Below are positions 49,341 through 60,471 of a DNA stretch of 64,000 bases, piece after piece. Made by a program: the position numbers and the translations under genes. Under the pieces are notes generated by a model. It was given only the letters and a program-made list of their open reading frames with translations. It ran no database searches and was not told the origin of the DNA. This stretch comes from Engraulis encrasicolus (taxonomy: Eukaryota > Chordata > Actinopteri > Clupeiformes > Engraulidae), in contig NC_085875.1 of NCBI RefSeq assembly GCF_034702125.1, positions 42,957,270 to 43,021,269 of the forward strand, read 5' to 3'. Numbering within the stretch: the first letter of the stretch is position 1; each line of letters starts with the position of its first letter.

Positions 49341-52300
49341 TTAAATAAAATCTGGTCTCTTACGTGCCACAAAGTAAAGCCATATCATCCAGTCATGATT
49401 AAACTTATCCTGTTGGTTTTTCATTACAAAGGTAATCCTTTCCATTTTAAACACTTCGTACACCACATCTATCCATTCATTTATACTAGGTGGGTCTTTT
49501 TGAAGCCACCTCCTTGTTATGGCCTTCTTTGCTGCCACCAGCAAAACCCTCAGTAGATATTTCACCACTTTACCACAGTCCAGGTCTTCAAGATCGCACA
49601 AGTACATGGTTTTAAAGTCCAGGTTGATTTCCATGCGTAATGCCTCCTGCAGGTCACTATGTACCCCTTTCCAAAAGGGAGTCATGGAGGGGCAGTCCCA
49701 AAATATGTGGTAGTGATCAGCGTGATCACAACCACAGCATCTCCAACAGTTTGTTTGTGTGGAAAAGCTGGCTTTCTGTGCCGGTGTGCAAAAGAATCTG
49801 ATAATATTTTTCCAACTATAGAATCTCCATTGGGGGGAGCTTGTTGTCTTCCATTGATAAGAGCATATCCTCTCCCATTCCTCCTGGGTTAAATCTAACT
49901 TAGTCTCCTTTTCCCATCTCGACTTGGTTGACACAGTGTTGTTTTTTGTCATAGATTTAATAGAAGCATAGAGTCTGGAAATTATCTTTTTGCACTTGAA
50001 ACCCTTTATTGCTTCCAAGAATATACCTATAATTGTCTTTTCTATTTTTTCTTCTCTTTTGGGGATTTTTTTGCAGATATAGTCCCTGATCTGTAAATAC
50101 CTGAAAAAGTCCTGATTCACCAGCCCATATGTGTCTTTCAAATGTTGGAAGCTATACACTTGACCTTGGTCATTGACTAATGAGCTGTATGTTGAAAGGT
50201 CTTTATCAGTCCAAACAAGGAAATGCTTATCCTGAACACTAGGTGCAAAGCTTAAATCATATGCAAACCATTTAAGAATACCTATATTCTGTCTAATACT
50301 ATGTTTCTTTGTTACATTATTCCAAATATCTAGTGAACAGGTTATCCAGGGGTTCCCCAGATCAGTAATTTGATTGACAAGAGAACAATCCCCTATTAGC
50401 ATACCCAGAGGGTATTTCTTACTCAAGGAACATTCAATATCTTTCCATCTTGACTCATAACTAGGATTACACCATCCTACCAGAAATCGGAGTTGGGCAG
50501 CCTTATAATAGTCACAGAGACTGGGGAGGGCAAGTCCACCCCTATCTTTGGGTAGCTGAAGCGTTTTAAATCTCACTCTGGGTTTTTTCCCTGCCCAAAC
50601 AAATCTTGCTAGAAGTTTATCCCATTCTATGAAGTAGTGGTTGGGTTTATCTATGGGTATAGATTGGAATACATACAGAAATCGTGGCAATATATTCATT
50701 TTGATTATATCTATGCGTGAATAGATATTTAGATAAGGAATCTTGCTCCATCTATTTATATCATCTATAATGATTGCCCTAAGGGGACCATAGTTAGACT
50801 CTTGTAGTTTGGTTAGGTCAGAGGGTATGGTAATACCAAGATATTTAATACACTCTTTGTCCCAGTCAAGCTGGTAGCTTGAACGAAGGGAGTGTGGAGG
50901 CTCATAGTAGAATTTTAGCACCTGGGTTTTCTGTGTATTTATCCTGTATCCTGAGAAGGACCCATATTCTTCCAAGACCGACATTAAACTTGGGAGGGAG
51001 TTTGTGGGATCAGTAAGGTAAATGAGGACATCATCCGCGAAAAGGGCCAATTTCTGTTCTTTTGAGCCCAGCTGTACGCCTGTGATTGAGTCATTTTGTC
51101 TTATCCATTGTGCTAAGGGTTCTATAAAAAGGGCAAATAACAGGGGGCTCAATGGGCATCCTTGCCTAGTGGATCTTTCCAGGTGAAATGTATCACTAAG
51201 CACCCCATTGATTTTTAATCTGGCTCTGGGTTTGGTATAAAGGGCTTCTAGGATCTTAATTATCTGAGTATTAAAACCAAATTTCTTCATAACTGTGAAC
51301 AGGAATTTCCAACGGACAGAGTCGAAAGCTTTATGAGCATCGATGCTAATGAGCATGGCAGCTATTTTGTTTTGTTTTATGTGTCTGATAACTTGGAGTG
51401 AACGTCTAATATTGTCTTGGGTCTGACGTGACGTCACAAAGCCTGTTTGGTCTAGCTGTATTACGCTTGGTAAAATGTTCTCTAATCTTTTGGAAATAAT
51501 AGAAGCAAATAGTTTGTAATCAATATTGAGTACGCTAATTGGTCTATAATTGGAACAATTGAGCTTGTCTTTTCCAGCCTTAGGTAAAACAGAAATGATG
51601 GCTTCCCTCCATGACAGGGGGATTTCACCCTTCTCCATAACCCAATTGAAGGTCTTCAATAAGATAGGTGTCAAGGACCCTTTGAGATGTTTATACCATT
51701 CTGATGTAAACCCATCAGCGCCTGGAGATTTATTAGCCTTTAATCTTCCAATAGCTGATGTGATTTCCTCTGTTGAAATAGGTAGCTTCAGATTTGAATT
51801 TTGATCCTCCGACACAGATGGTAGCTCAAGTAGTTGGAGTATAGAGATTAATCTGTCATCATTGTCGACCTGTGGTTGAGAATATAATTCTGCATAGTAA
51901 TCCTTGAAGCATCTTCTAATTTCTATTGGTTCTAGTAAAGTGTTTTTCGTTTTGGGGTCCCTTATTTTAAAAATGGAAGATTCTGCGTCTTGTTTTTTAA
52001 GTTTATAAGCCAGTAGTTTAGCATATTTGCCGCCGCCTTCATAATATTTTTGTTTGGTGAACATTAATTTCTTTTGTATCTCTAATTCCATTATACTGTT
52101 TATTTCATTTCTTATCCTTTTTATCTCCTCCTCCATGATAGGGTTCTGGGTGAGTTTGTGATCTATCTCTAGTTTTTTAAGTTTTATTTGGAGGTCACTA
52201 AGGCGTTTATTCCTTTCCTTCTTTAGAGCTGAAGTGACAGCAATCACCTTACCTCTCATAACTGCTTTACAGGCATCCCATAGAATTGGAGGAGAAACTG

Positions 52301-53126
52301 TATCATTATCATTATCCTTTAAGTAATTTAGAATGTCTTTGTTAAATTGCTCAACCGTGGTCTTATTTAATATAGAGGAATTAAGTTTCCATATTCGCTG
52401 GCTATCTCGTAGGACCCCTGTCACTGACATATAAACAGGACAATGGTCTGAGAGGTCCATAGTTCCAATATGACAGCTATTTACCTTAGTAGAGTCTTTC
52501 CCAAACATGAAGAAATAGTCGATTCTAGAATAAGAAGAATGGGGAGACGAATAATGGGTATAGTCTCGGACTGAGGGGTTGTGAAATCTCCATATGTCTA
52601 TCAGTCCCACCTCTGAGGTGATGTCAAGAAACTTTTTAATTAGCCTCTTAGATTGAGAGTTCCGCCTGTTAGAGGAGTCGAGCATTGGAAATAAAGTTAT
52701 ATTAAAATCCCCTCCACAGATCAAGGTTCCCTGAGTTTGTGTGACTGCCTTATCTATTATCTGTTGGTAGAAATGTGATTTTGTACCTGGTGGAATGTAA
52801 ACATTGTATAAAGTATAGAGAAAACCATTTATTTTTCCCTTAATCAGAATAAATCTCCCTTCTTTATCTTTAATCGCTGATAAGTGTTCATACACCACAG
52901 AGCCTGAGATCAAAATAGCGACCCCCCTGGTATGTTTTGAACCATTAGATGCTGAATAGACATGCCTAAAACCGTATCTTTTGAGATTCAGATGTTCTGT
53001 GTCTGACATATGAGTTTCCTGTAAAAAGGCTATGTCAATGCCTTCTTTTTTGAGTTTTGCCAGAACTTTGGTGCGTTTAACAGGACTGAGAAGGCCATTG
53101 ACATTAAAGGAAATTACTTTAACCAT
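49341..53126 (-). CDS. L1 ORF2 protein: endonuclease / reverse transcriptase
   Basis: A 1261-codon uninterrupted frame, the usual L1 ORF2 length. Residues 1-231 form an APE-like endonuclease with SFNVNGL (6-12), LQETH with catalytic E37, GGDFN (138-142), RID (201-203) and SDH (226-228), all of its catalytic signatures. A linker follows, then the reverse transcriptase (about 430-760). It has ANKSPGADG, SNYRPIS, the DAHKAFD block, a GCPLSPLLF block and the active-site FADD (D698, D699). The C-terminal region holds a Cys/His cluster near 1122-1141 (CWRCCGCDH, HIFWDCP). The enzyme would nick target DNA and copy L1 RNA at the nick in the nucleus. The start MVKVISFNVNG fits because the endonuclease fold begins at once. 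It lies 450 bp after ORF1. It appears competent in sequence; activity is untested. Confidence 0.97.
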   Translation of the reverse strand: MVKVISFNVNGLLSPVKRTKVLAKLKKEGIDIAFLQETHMSDTEHLNLKRYGFRHVYSASNGSKHTRGVAILISGSVVYEHLSAIKDKEGRFILIKGKINGFLYTLYNVYIPPGTKSHFYQQIIDKAVTQTQGTLICGGDFNITLFPMLDSSNRRNSQSKRLIKKFLDITSEVGLIDIWRFHNPSVRDYTHYSSPHSSYSRIDYFFMFGKDSTKVNSCHIGTMDLSDHCPVYMSVTGVLRDSQRIWKLNSSILNKTTVEQFNKDILNYLKDNDNDTVSPPILWDACKAVMRGKVIAVTSALKKERNKRLSDLQIKLKKLEIDHKLTQNPIMEEEIKRIRNEINSIMELEIQKKLMFTKQKYYEGGGKYAKLLAYKLKKQDAESSIFKIRDPKTKNTLLEPIEIRRCFKDYYAELYSQPQVDNDDRLISILQLLELPSVSEDQNSNLKLPISTEEITSAIGRLKANKSPGADGFTSEWYKHLKGSLTPILLKTFNWVMEKGEIPLSWREAIISVLPKAGKDKLNCSNYRPISVLNIDYKLFASIISKRLENILPSVIQLDQTGFVTSRQTQDNIRRSLQVIRHIKQNKIAAMLISIDAHKAFDSVRWKFLFTVMKKFGFNTQIIKILEALYTKPRARLKINGVLSDTFHLERSTRQGCPLSPLLFALFIEPLAQWIRQNDSITGVQLGSKEQKLALFADDVLIYLTDPTNSLPSLMSVLEEYGSFSGYRINTQKTQVLKFYYEPPHSLRSSYQLDWDKECIKYLGITIPSDLTKLQESNYGPLRAIIIDDINRWSKIPYLNIYSRIDIIKMNILPRFLYVFQSIPIDKPNHYFIEWDKLLARFVWAGKKPRVRFKTLQLPKDRGGLALPSLCDYYKAAQLRFLVGWCNPSYESRWKDIECSLSKKYPLGMLIGDCSLVNQITDLGNPWITCSLDIWNNVTKKHSIRQNIGILKWFAYDLSFAPSVQDKHFLVWTDKDLSTYSSLVNDQGQVYSFQHLKDTYGLVNQDFFRYLQIRDYICKKIPKREEKIEKTIIGIFLEAIKGFKCKKIISRLYASIKSMTKNNTVSTKSRWEKETKLDLTQEEWERICSYQWKTTSSPQWRFYSWKNIIRFFCTPAQKASFSTQTNCWRCCGCDHADHYHIFWDCPSMTPFWKGVHSDLQEALRMEINLDFKTMYLCDLEDLDCGKVVKYLLRVLLVAAKKAITRRWLQKDPPSINEWIDVVYEVFKMERITFVMKNQQDKFNHDWMIWLYFVARKRPDFI

Positions 53127-53576
53127 ATTTTAAATTACTGGCATCTTCTAAATTGTCTACTTAGAGCACCATGACCAGATTCTAGCACTTCAACATTACC
53201 TCCTATAATAATAATCACTTCCCCTATTAACATGACAAAAATAAAAAGAAAATGAAAACAAAAAAGACATAAACTTGCTACTGAACAGCAACCAACAAAG
53301 ACTTCCATTAGTGAGGGAAAAAGAAGACTCCCTCTATCTCCTGCTGGAAGGAGAGGAGAGGTTAACCCAACTGGAGATGGGGCTCCCTTTAGTGGTAAAA
53401 ACCCACCAATGTCCAACATTGTCCAAGGTTTCCTCATTACTCTACCTGGTTGTGATCAATACTGAAATATTATGATCAATGGGGAAAAGGAGAAAAAAGA
53501 ACTTGGGGAGTAAAAGGGGTCGGGCAACTATAAGCCGATTTTCAGAGCTGGCCCTTTAAGATGCTCATTTATCCTC
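53127..53576 (-). other. L1 inter-ORF region
   Basis: 450 bp between the ORF1 stop and ORF2 start. A 100-codon frame inside it (53135-53437) encodes a low-complexity hydrophobic string with no family signature and is treated as chance. ORF2 is presumably translated by reinitiation, as in other L1s. Confidence 0.6.
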
Positions 53577-54515
53577 CTAGTCTGATACTCTTCTGTATCG
53601 CTGCAGTTTCTCCCTCGCATTCGCCGCGGTGTCGTTGCCTGCACGTTGCCATCCTGAGCAGTCGATCAGCTTCGTCAGTCGTGTGCCTGGATCATCCTCG
53701 GTTGGCACCGGCACCGCGATGCCTCTCTTGTTTAGTGCCTTCGCTGCCTCTCTCGCGCTGTTGTAGACCTCTGCTCCGGTGCCCCAGTGAACGCGCATCT
53801 TGGTGTGTGGAGTTTGGAAGCGAATCCCTTTCACCTTGAGAGCTTTCTTGATTTCCTTGTAGGCTTTGCGCTTCTCGACGTCCTCGAGTGCATAATCATG
53901 GTCAAAATAAATTTGAATGTCCTCAATAAAAACCTTCTTTTGCTAAGCCAGCGACAGCACACTTTCTTTCACTCTGAATTGCTGAAAGCACGCGACAATG
54001 GAGCGTGGAGGCTTTCCTGCCTCAGGCTTCTGTTTAGCTGCTCTGTGTGCGCGCTGGATTTGGAGAGGCTCATTCTCTGGCAAAGCTAAATTTTCCGTGA
54101 GAAACTGCTCCAAAAAATCGATCATTGAGCCGCCCTCTGTGTCTTCGGGCAAACCATATATCCGAATGTTGCACCTCCGCGACCTACGTTCCAGATCAGT
54201 AGCTTTGTCACGCAGGCGGATCCTATCAGCTAGAAGTAGACGTATAGCTTCGTTAGCCGTGGTGTGAAATTCCTCGACCTGAGACACTCTTTCTTGTATC
54301 TCTGAAATGTCCTTGCGAAACGTTTGCAGAGTTGAATTGAGCGCTCTGATTTCCGATTTTAGCTCGAATTTCAGCTCCGAGAGCATACCTTGCATCATTT
54401 CTCTTATTTCGGCCATAATGTCTTGACTGGTCTCACCATGCGTTACTTGCTCGTTATCACTTTGGTGCGGCGGTGTTCCTGCCGTGGCTCCCTTCCCTTT
54501 CGTCGTCTTTCCCAT
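53577..54515 (-). pseudogene. L1 ORF1 protein, interrupted by one in-frame TAG
   Basis: Starts MGKTTKGKG and reads 190 codons to a TAG at 53945-53943. The same frame then stays open for another 121 codons to the stop at 53577. The first part has a basic N-terminus, a heptad-rich coiled coil (about residues 30-100, ending ...RVSQVEEFHTTANEA) and the RNA-recognition domain (RRCNIRIYGLPEDTEG, about 113-128). The part after the TAG contains VFIEDIQIYFDHDY and VYNSAREAAKALNKRG, the typical ORF1 C-terminal domain. ORF1p is a trimeric RNA-binding chaperone that coats L1 RNA. The truncated 190-residue product would lack the C-terminal domain needed for tight nucleic-acid binding. With no frameshift and no other stop, this is one recent point mutation, or less likely a readthrough codon. 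Confidence 0.92.
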
Positions 54516-54668
54516 CTTTCACCTCCTTGCAAAGTTCCCCGCTTTAATTTCCAACTTTCAATTCTAGAAAACCATTGATTCTAACCGCGGGAGAACTTTT
54601 AAAACCAGGTTGAGTCGAGAGCTGACTTTACTCGCAGCCACCTGCCATGGCCGGAAACCGGAAGTCCA
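54516..54668 (-). promoter_or_regulatory. L1 5' UTR / internal promoter region
   Basis: 153 bp between the 5' junction and the ORF1 ATG. Transcription would begin at the junction. The first bases on the sense strand, TGGACTTCCGG, contain an ETS-family site ACTTCCGG (54665-54658), then a second TTCCGG and GCCATGGC (54650-54643), which resembles a YY1 core. Initiator-proximal ETS/YY1 sites would let the element carry its own promoter, as known for human L1 (YY1). The function is inferred. Confidence 0.55.
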
Positions 54669-54682
54669 GGGTAACACTTTTT
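54669..54682. repeat. L1 target-site duplication, 5'-flank copy
   Basis: GGGTAACACTTTTT, identical to 49128-49141 and followed by ACTACACACC, the original sequence downstream of the nick. Confidence 0.9.
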
Positions 54683-54819
54683 ACTACACACCAATGTGGT
54701 TTTTGGTTATGTATGTAGAGTTATTTCTCATTAAACAGTTAAGAATGCTTCATGTCCAGTTGCCGTGAATGTATTATGAAGCAACACACAAAATAAATGT
54801 GTCACCCATCGGGGCTTTG

Positions 54820-55007
54820 TAGGGGCGGAGCACTAGTATTGGGACAGGGGGGGCGGGAGATGTGTCAGAGGCGTTGGGCCCACGAAATATCGTAGAATGG
54901 GGCCCCTACAAGATGTTTGGCAATCGAAAGCCACTGGCAGGGGGCCCCCCCAAGTGGTGAGGCCGGGGGTTCCTGGCCCCTATGCCCCCCCCTCTGCTCC
55001 GCCCCTG
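54820..55007. mobile_element. hAT-like MITE with perfect 8-bp TSD
   Basis: A 188-bp element starting TAGGGGCGGAGCACTAG, with right end CTCTGCTCCGCCCCTG (reverse complement CAGGGGCGGAGCAGAG). It is flanked by perfect GGGCTTTG at 54812-54819 and 55008-55015. The ends resemble those of the MITE at 7833. The interior is G/C-homopolymer rich. Confidence 0.82.
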
Positions 55008-55015
55008 GGGCTTTG

Positions 55016-55787
55016 TCCAGAGGAGTTTGATTGACACGCTCTTTTGAGAAATCAGTTAGCACATGAACTTGGCCAGACTAAGCTTGCATGAGCTTTATGG
55101 TTGTCATGGTAAGGTTACTACAACGTGTTTTTGTGCTATTATACTGTAGGTCACAGACTGTGGAGACCTGCAGAGTAACCTGAAACTGCTATTAGGACAG
55201 CCAAACATGTGGCATACTTAATCTTTGCTTTTCTTCTCATCTGGTTTCCCAAGTAAGGTCTACGACGTGGTTGATGACCCCCTTTTCCAGGCTCGTGCTG
55301 AGCTCTGTCAAGTGCATTTGGAAATGGATGACACTTGCGTGGCTAGCTAGAGAGAAGAGGATGCCTGGCTGGGTATTGCACATGGCGGCCAGCTTAGCTA
55401 GCCAACAGATTAAGCGGTCACCAACGTCTACACACAGCATCTGCCATGAGCTTCATATGAAGGCAGAATTTCCATATTCTCATTGTCCGTGTTAACCGCT
55501 TGTCTAAATAGTAATAAATCATGGCCAAAATACTGCATTTCATATGCGAGCATTGAGACTTCAAAAGCCGCTTCATGACCCCCGATATTGACTCTTAGGC
55601 AGCTGATGCAATTCTCTGGGTTTCTATAAAGGAAACTCTATCGCAGCTCCGTTCTGCGCTTGTGTGTCATTTCTTTGCATCTTCAAATTGTCAGCAGGTT
55701 GTCAGCGATTAACCCTGCTACACCTGGTGGTGAATTAATAGACCTCAGTGGTTTCATATATTTTCTCATTCACATACGTACTTGTAT
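55016..55787. other. Intergenic, no gene seen
   Basis: Single-copy-looking DNA. Overlapping opposite-strand frames at 55237-55495 have no motifs. Confidence 0.4.
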
Positions 55788-55984
<197 letters not shown>

Positions 55985-57604
55985 ACACACACACAACACA
56001 TACGTACTGTACAAATATCTCCATTCTTCAGTTCAGTTTTGACTGTCTGTGTTGCCTTTGGACAAGACTCCCACCTCCCAGGAAGAGGGAGGACTAACTG
56101 AGGCTTCCATTCTTTTTTTCCTCCTACGCAGGAGTAGAATGTTAATAGGTTCTATCCTTGTCCTCAGCTGGGATTGCCATTTCCTTTCCCATTTGACCTG
56201 CACATCACATGGCTGACTCTTACAGGAATTAAGGTGAAGAAGAACAAACACTGGGCTCTGGGAAGAAAGAAAGAAGCGAGGCGAGGGGGAAGCAAAGGGA
56301 GAGAACGCTGCAGCGTTGGGGTGGCCGAGCAGGGTTTTCGGGGAGGGGTTTAGTGGGGTGGGAAGGGGTTGTGGGGTTGGGGGGGTTGTCCGAGCACTGG
56401 GCTGTGCTCCGCTCTCTTCTCAGGCTGCCAGCCGATGACGAGGGTTTGGAAAACTCATCATCGGGAGCCTGGGCCAGGGCCTCTGTGAAACATGGGTGGC
56501 CACCAACACAAAGTCTCCAAACAAATGGCTTTACATGATGTGATTGCTATCTTGCACTGCTTTGCTTTGCTTCGAGACTGGAAAGGGTGGGCTGGGAGGT
56601 GTGGGAGTGAAGAGGGGGATGCTTGGGGGTACAAGCTGGTATCCTCCCTATGATGGATAAAAATATAAATGATGCAGCCCGACAGCAACCAATGTTTTCA
56701 GAAATGGATTGAATTTTTTTTTTAGTTCAAGGCGGTGTTATTCTGAAGTTCTACGCTGACATCATATCTGTACTTAAATAATAAAATCGGCAGCACTGTA
56801 GGGGAAGGCGGTCGTTATATTTTCCTTGGGTTGCCTTTCTGTCTCTCACCACCCCGAACACAAGACTTTAACATAATATAGAGATCCTTACCAAGCTGTG
56901 CATGGATAAAGAGTCTGTGTGAAATAAAGGTGACAACACTGATCAGATTCAGTATTTAACTGGTTTGCCATTTCAGGTTGCACAGGGGAATAGCTAGATG
57001 AAAGCTGAATACTATGGGACTATGATTTTGCACATTGTAAAAAAAGAATTCAATTACATAAAGTCACAGTCCATTTACCATATAAAAATAAAAGCAGAAC
57101 CGAATTACGGTCTCGAAGGAAACCCTTCTGGGGAAATCGAGTGAAGCCAGTGAGGTTCATCATTTTCTGCTGTGTGGAAAGGACAGCACCCACCTCGCCG
57201 AATGCATCCCACCGCATCACGTCCAGACATACCAGGATTATGCCACTGGGGGAAGAATCCCTCTAATTATGAGGTGAATCACTGCTGCATATACCCCTTG
57301 AAGAGAGCCCACAACTCAGGAATAGTGGTAGACCTAACCACAGGTGTACAGTAATCAGTTCCTTATGGTCGGATCCTCACCGAATGTAGGGGCCGTTCCA
57401 AGCCGCCAGGGGTCAGGAAAAACACACCACAAAAGCCAGAACTCCTCAGAGACGTTTGGGCTGACACATCGCGGTGTGAGTCTCTGAAACAGGCCCATGA
57501 ACATTACTAGGATTTGAGGAGAGGTTTTTTTTTGTTGGAGGGAAAGAGGAGGCTGCCACGTTTAACAAGTCAATGTTTTATCTCCATCTTGGAAACACAT
57601 TGAA

Positions 57605-57608
<4 letters not shown>
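55985..57608. other. Intergenic, no gene seen
   Basis: GC-richer near 56280-56500 (G-rich runs GGTTGGGGGGGTT) and AT-rich later. No gene supported. Confidence 0.4.
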
Positions 57609-57698
<90 letters not shown>

Positions 57699-57726
57699 CT
57701 CTCTCACTCTCTCTTTCTCTCCCTCT

Positions 57727-57765
<39 letters not shown>

Positions 57766-57778
57766 CTCTCTTTCTCCT

Positions 57779-57827
<49 letters not shown>
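57609..57827. repeat. (CT)n microsatellite, three blocks
   Basis: CT blocks separated by short decayed segments near 57694-57730 and 57760-57780. Confidence 0.96.
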
Positions 57828-57831
<4 letters not shown>

Positions 57832-58577
57832 GCGTCCACATGCATGCAAAGTACAGAGATATCAAGTTTTTACTCTGCGTCTTGGGGGGACGCTTTACAG
57901 CCACAGTGCTCTTTGAGCTCTTTACCTGTTGAAATGTCTCGGAGCATGTGTGACCCGGCAGGGCCTGGCCTGCCATAGTTGCGGCTGTTTGGGCTCCACA
58001 ATAACACTCCTCAGACCAGGCCCCGGGGTGTCCCAGAGGGGAGATCCACGGGTCTTAACCTCCCTTTCTTTGGAATAACAGCAGTGAGAATCTGCCCTTT
58101 ATGAAAGGTCTAGGTGTATTCTGCAGCTGGGATCCTGTGAATAACAGCTGGAGAACAATGTCTGCTGCCAAAATTAAGTCAAAGACAAGCTGTCAACTTT
58201 TTTTTCTTGGTTTCAAACCCTACCTACACCTTCTGTGTCTTGCGTACTTTGATTTTTCACTTATGTAAAACTGTTTGCAACTATTGTAAATTTTGGGCTG
58301 AATCAACCTAACCAATAACTATACTGTAAGTACAGTAATGATTGATATATACAGTAGGCTGGGTTCTACATTAACACCTGCCAACCGGCAAAATGCTGGT
58401 GAAATTTTGGCTACTATCCACTTTAACCCATTAGAGGGTATATTTTTTGGCATCTATGAACAATTTTAGCTGGTGATGAAAATAGTTATGTATACATTTT
58501 GTATAAAGTATGTATAAATATTACTGATATGTAAGCACATAAATGGCCAATAATGGATTGATAATATGAAAATCATA
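57828..58577. other. Intergenic, no gene seen
   Basis: Single-copy-looking sequence with no supportable feature. Confidence 0.4.
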
Positions 58578-58824
58578 CTTTGAAATAGGGCTGCACGATT
58601 ATGGAAAAAATGATAATGACGATTATTTGGGTCAAAATCGGAATCACGATTATTAATCCCGATTATTGATTTTTATGTGAGAGGCAATAGCATGAAACTT
58701 AGATGGACAGATTTCTGGCCAGAAATACCAGCCTGTCAGTATGTTCTGGCTTCAAGGACACTCAAAGGCAGGTCACTATTGCCACGATTAAATTCCAATT
58801 GAAATCACGATTTCGATATCACGG

Positions 58825-59189
58825 TTAAAGGGGCTCCAGGTAGGATTAAAAGTTAAATTAATCACGGTCCGGAGTCAGCCGCATCCTTATGCGAGTCATT
58901 AGTAAGTGAACGATGGTTCTCGCGACCACTTCCACGGTCCGCTGTCAGAAAACCCCACATGCAACCTTTGACAGCGTCGGACTGAACGAGTGTCATGGGA
59001 AACACTTTTCATTTGAAACATCGCTTTACATACCGTATTCAGATTTGTATCAACTGCTGGCATTCCGTGATGAAAAACAGTCTCACAGCGAGTTTATTTG
59101 AACATCATTTTTTCATTACGATGTAGATTTTGAGACAGGCATGCCACGGGCGTGATGGCATGACGGCATCCTACCTTGTGCCCCTTTAA
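58825..59189. mobile_element. Nested TTAA-flanked element (piggyBac-like MITE?)
   Basis: The termini TTAAAGGGGCTCCAGGTAGG and, as reverse complement of the right end, TTAAAGGGGCACAAGGTAGG are inverted with two mismatches. TTAA lies at both outer edges (58825-58828, 59186-59189). A TTAA target is the piggyBac hallmark, but the short non-coding interior leaves this as inference. Confidence 0.6.
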
Positions 59190-59863
59190 ATGCAGGTTTT
59201 GTTAAAAATGAAAGTTTGAGAGAATCGTAATAAAATATGGCGTGCCTAATTTACCACCTGCATTCTTTTCTCCACTCAACTGTCATTCGTCTGAATTCAG
59301 CGTGAAAAGATAGGCACGCTTATTCAACCAGCTGCATCTCATTCTCCGCTCTGCTGTCATTTGGTGGAATTTCAGCACACTGGAATTTAGAACGCCCCTT
59401 AATTAACTATACAGCATTTATTCTCCGCTGACCTGTCTCCAGTCAGAAATGTCTTTTCTCGCTCGCACAAACCACCTCCCCTTTCACCTCCCTTACGCTG
59501 CCATTCGACTGATTCGTCAGGTGTCTTGCCCTAGCTTCCTCCCAGTTCACCTCGCTCCATTGCTCTCCGACCATCATCTGCTAGGGGGAATCTGCTCAGA
59601 GTTCGCACATATCTGCGGGCGCAGATGCTGCCTGAGCTCTCAGTGGCGCCCCGTACTCCAGAGCTAGAGAATGTTTACTGCATAGACATTTCTCGGTCGT
59701 GGCCGTACTTCAGCACTACGGCCAGTGATCTTGCCCAATACGCCACGTAATCTATCTCAGCTTCTTGAGTGCAGTGGTCCAGTGGACAGCCACTCTAATG
59801 CGAGCACGGCACGATGACGAGAAGTCCGTTTTCCAGCGACAACGAAAATGTATGCATACTGTA

Positions 59864-60471
59864 CAGGCCAAAAGTATGAACTCACCTTCTCATTCATGGA
59901 TTCTCTTTATTTTCGTGGATTTTCATTGTGTATTTTCATGCAGGGCATCAAAACTGTGCTTGAACACATGGAGAATTACGTGCTTACCAAAAAATACAAT
60001 TCTAACTGTTGTCCAACAGCAATGTCAGCTGTCTATCCACCTGACGTCAACACGGCACAACTGATGGCCCCACACATTTCAATAAGCTTATTTTTGTCTA
60101 TTTTCAAAAAAAATGCCTAGTCAGTCATGTCAATCCTAATTGAACATTAAAGTCCTCCAATAACTCACTAGAATTGTTGAACTAGAATTAAAATTGACTC
60201 GATTGACTGGGTACTTTTACTTGAAAATAGACCGAAAAATAAGGTTGTTGAAACATGTGAGGCCCTCAGTTTTGCTGTGTTGACGTCACTGTTTTTTGAT
60301 ATTTTTTAAATAATTGGGTTTTTTAAAATATATTTACATTTTTTTGTTACGCGAAACATTATACAGGTGTTCATTCACAGTTTTGATGCCCTCCCTGAAA
60401 ATATTCTGTAAATAGCCACAAAAATAAAGAGAATTAATTAAATGAGAAGGTGAGTCCATACTTTTGGCCTG
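59864..60471. mobile_element. Nested Tc1/mariner MITE
   Basis: Left end CAGGCCAAAAGTATGAACTC, continuing ACCTTCTCATT. The reverse complement of the right end is CAGGCCAAAAGTATGGACTC, continuing ACCTTCTCATT. TA dinucleotides flank it (59862-59863, 60472-60473). The terminus is a recognisable vertebrate Tc1-type TIR. The 608-bp interior has only short frames and no intact transposase. Confidence 0.85.

Larger units (their letters stand above)
49142..54668 (-). mobile_element. Full-length L1-type LINE retrotransposon
   Basis: A 5.5-kb minus-strand element with a short 5' UTR, ORF1, a 450-bp inter-ORF region, ORF2 and a 3' UTR ending in an A-rich tail. It is bounded by a perfect 14-bp duplication (49128-49141, 54669-54682). 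The target on the + strand reads TTTTT then ACTAC, so first-strand nicking at TTTTT/A and priming on the RNA tail fit L1 target-primed reverse transcription. The ORF order, an APE-type endonuclease at the ORF2 N-terminus and coiled-coil/RRM ORF1 place it in the L1/Tx1 group as found in fish. The uninterrupted ORF2 and identical duplications suggest recent insertion. The only visible defect is a single stop in ORF1. Confidence 0.95.

Noticed and set aside
53135..53437. 100-codon frame between L1 ORF1 and ORF2
   Set aside because: Low-complexity hydrophobic translation with no L1 protein match. L1 elements normally have only a non-coding spacer here.
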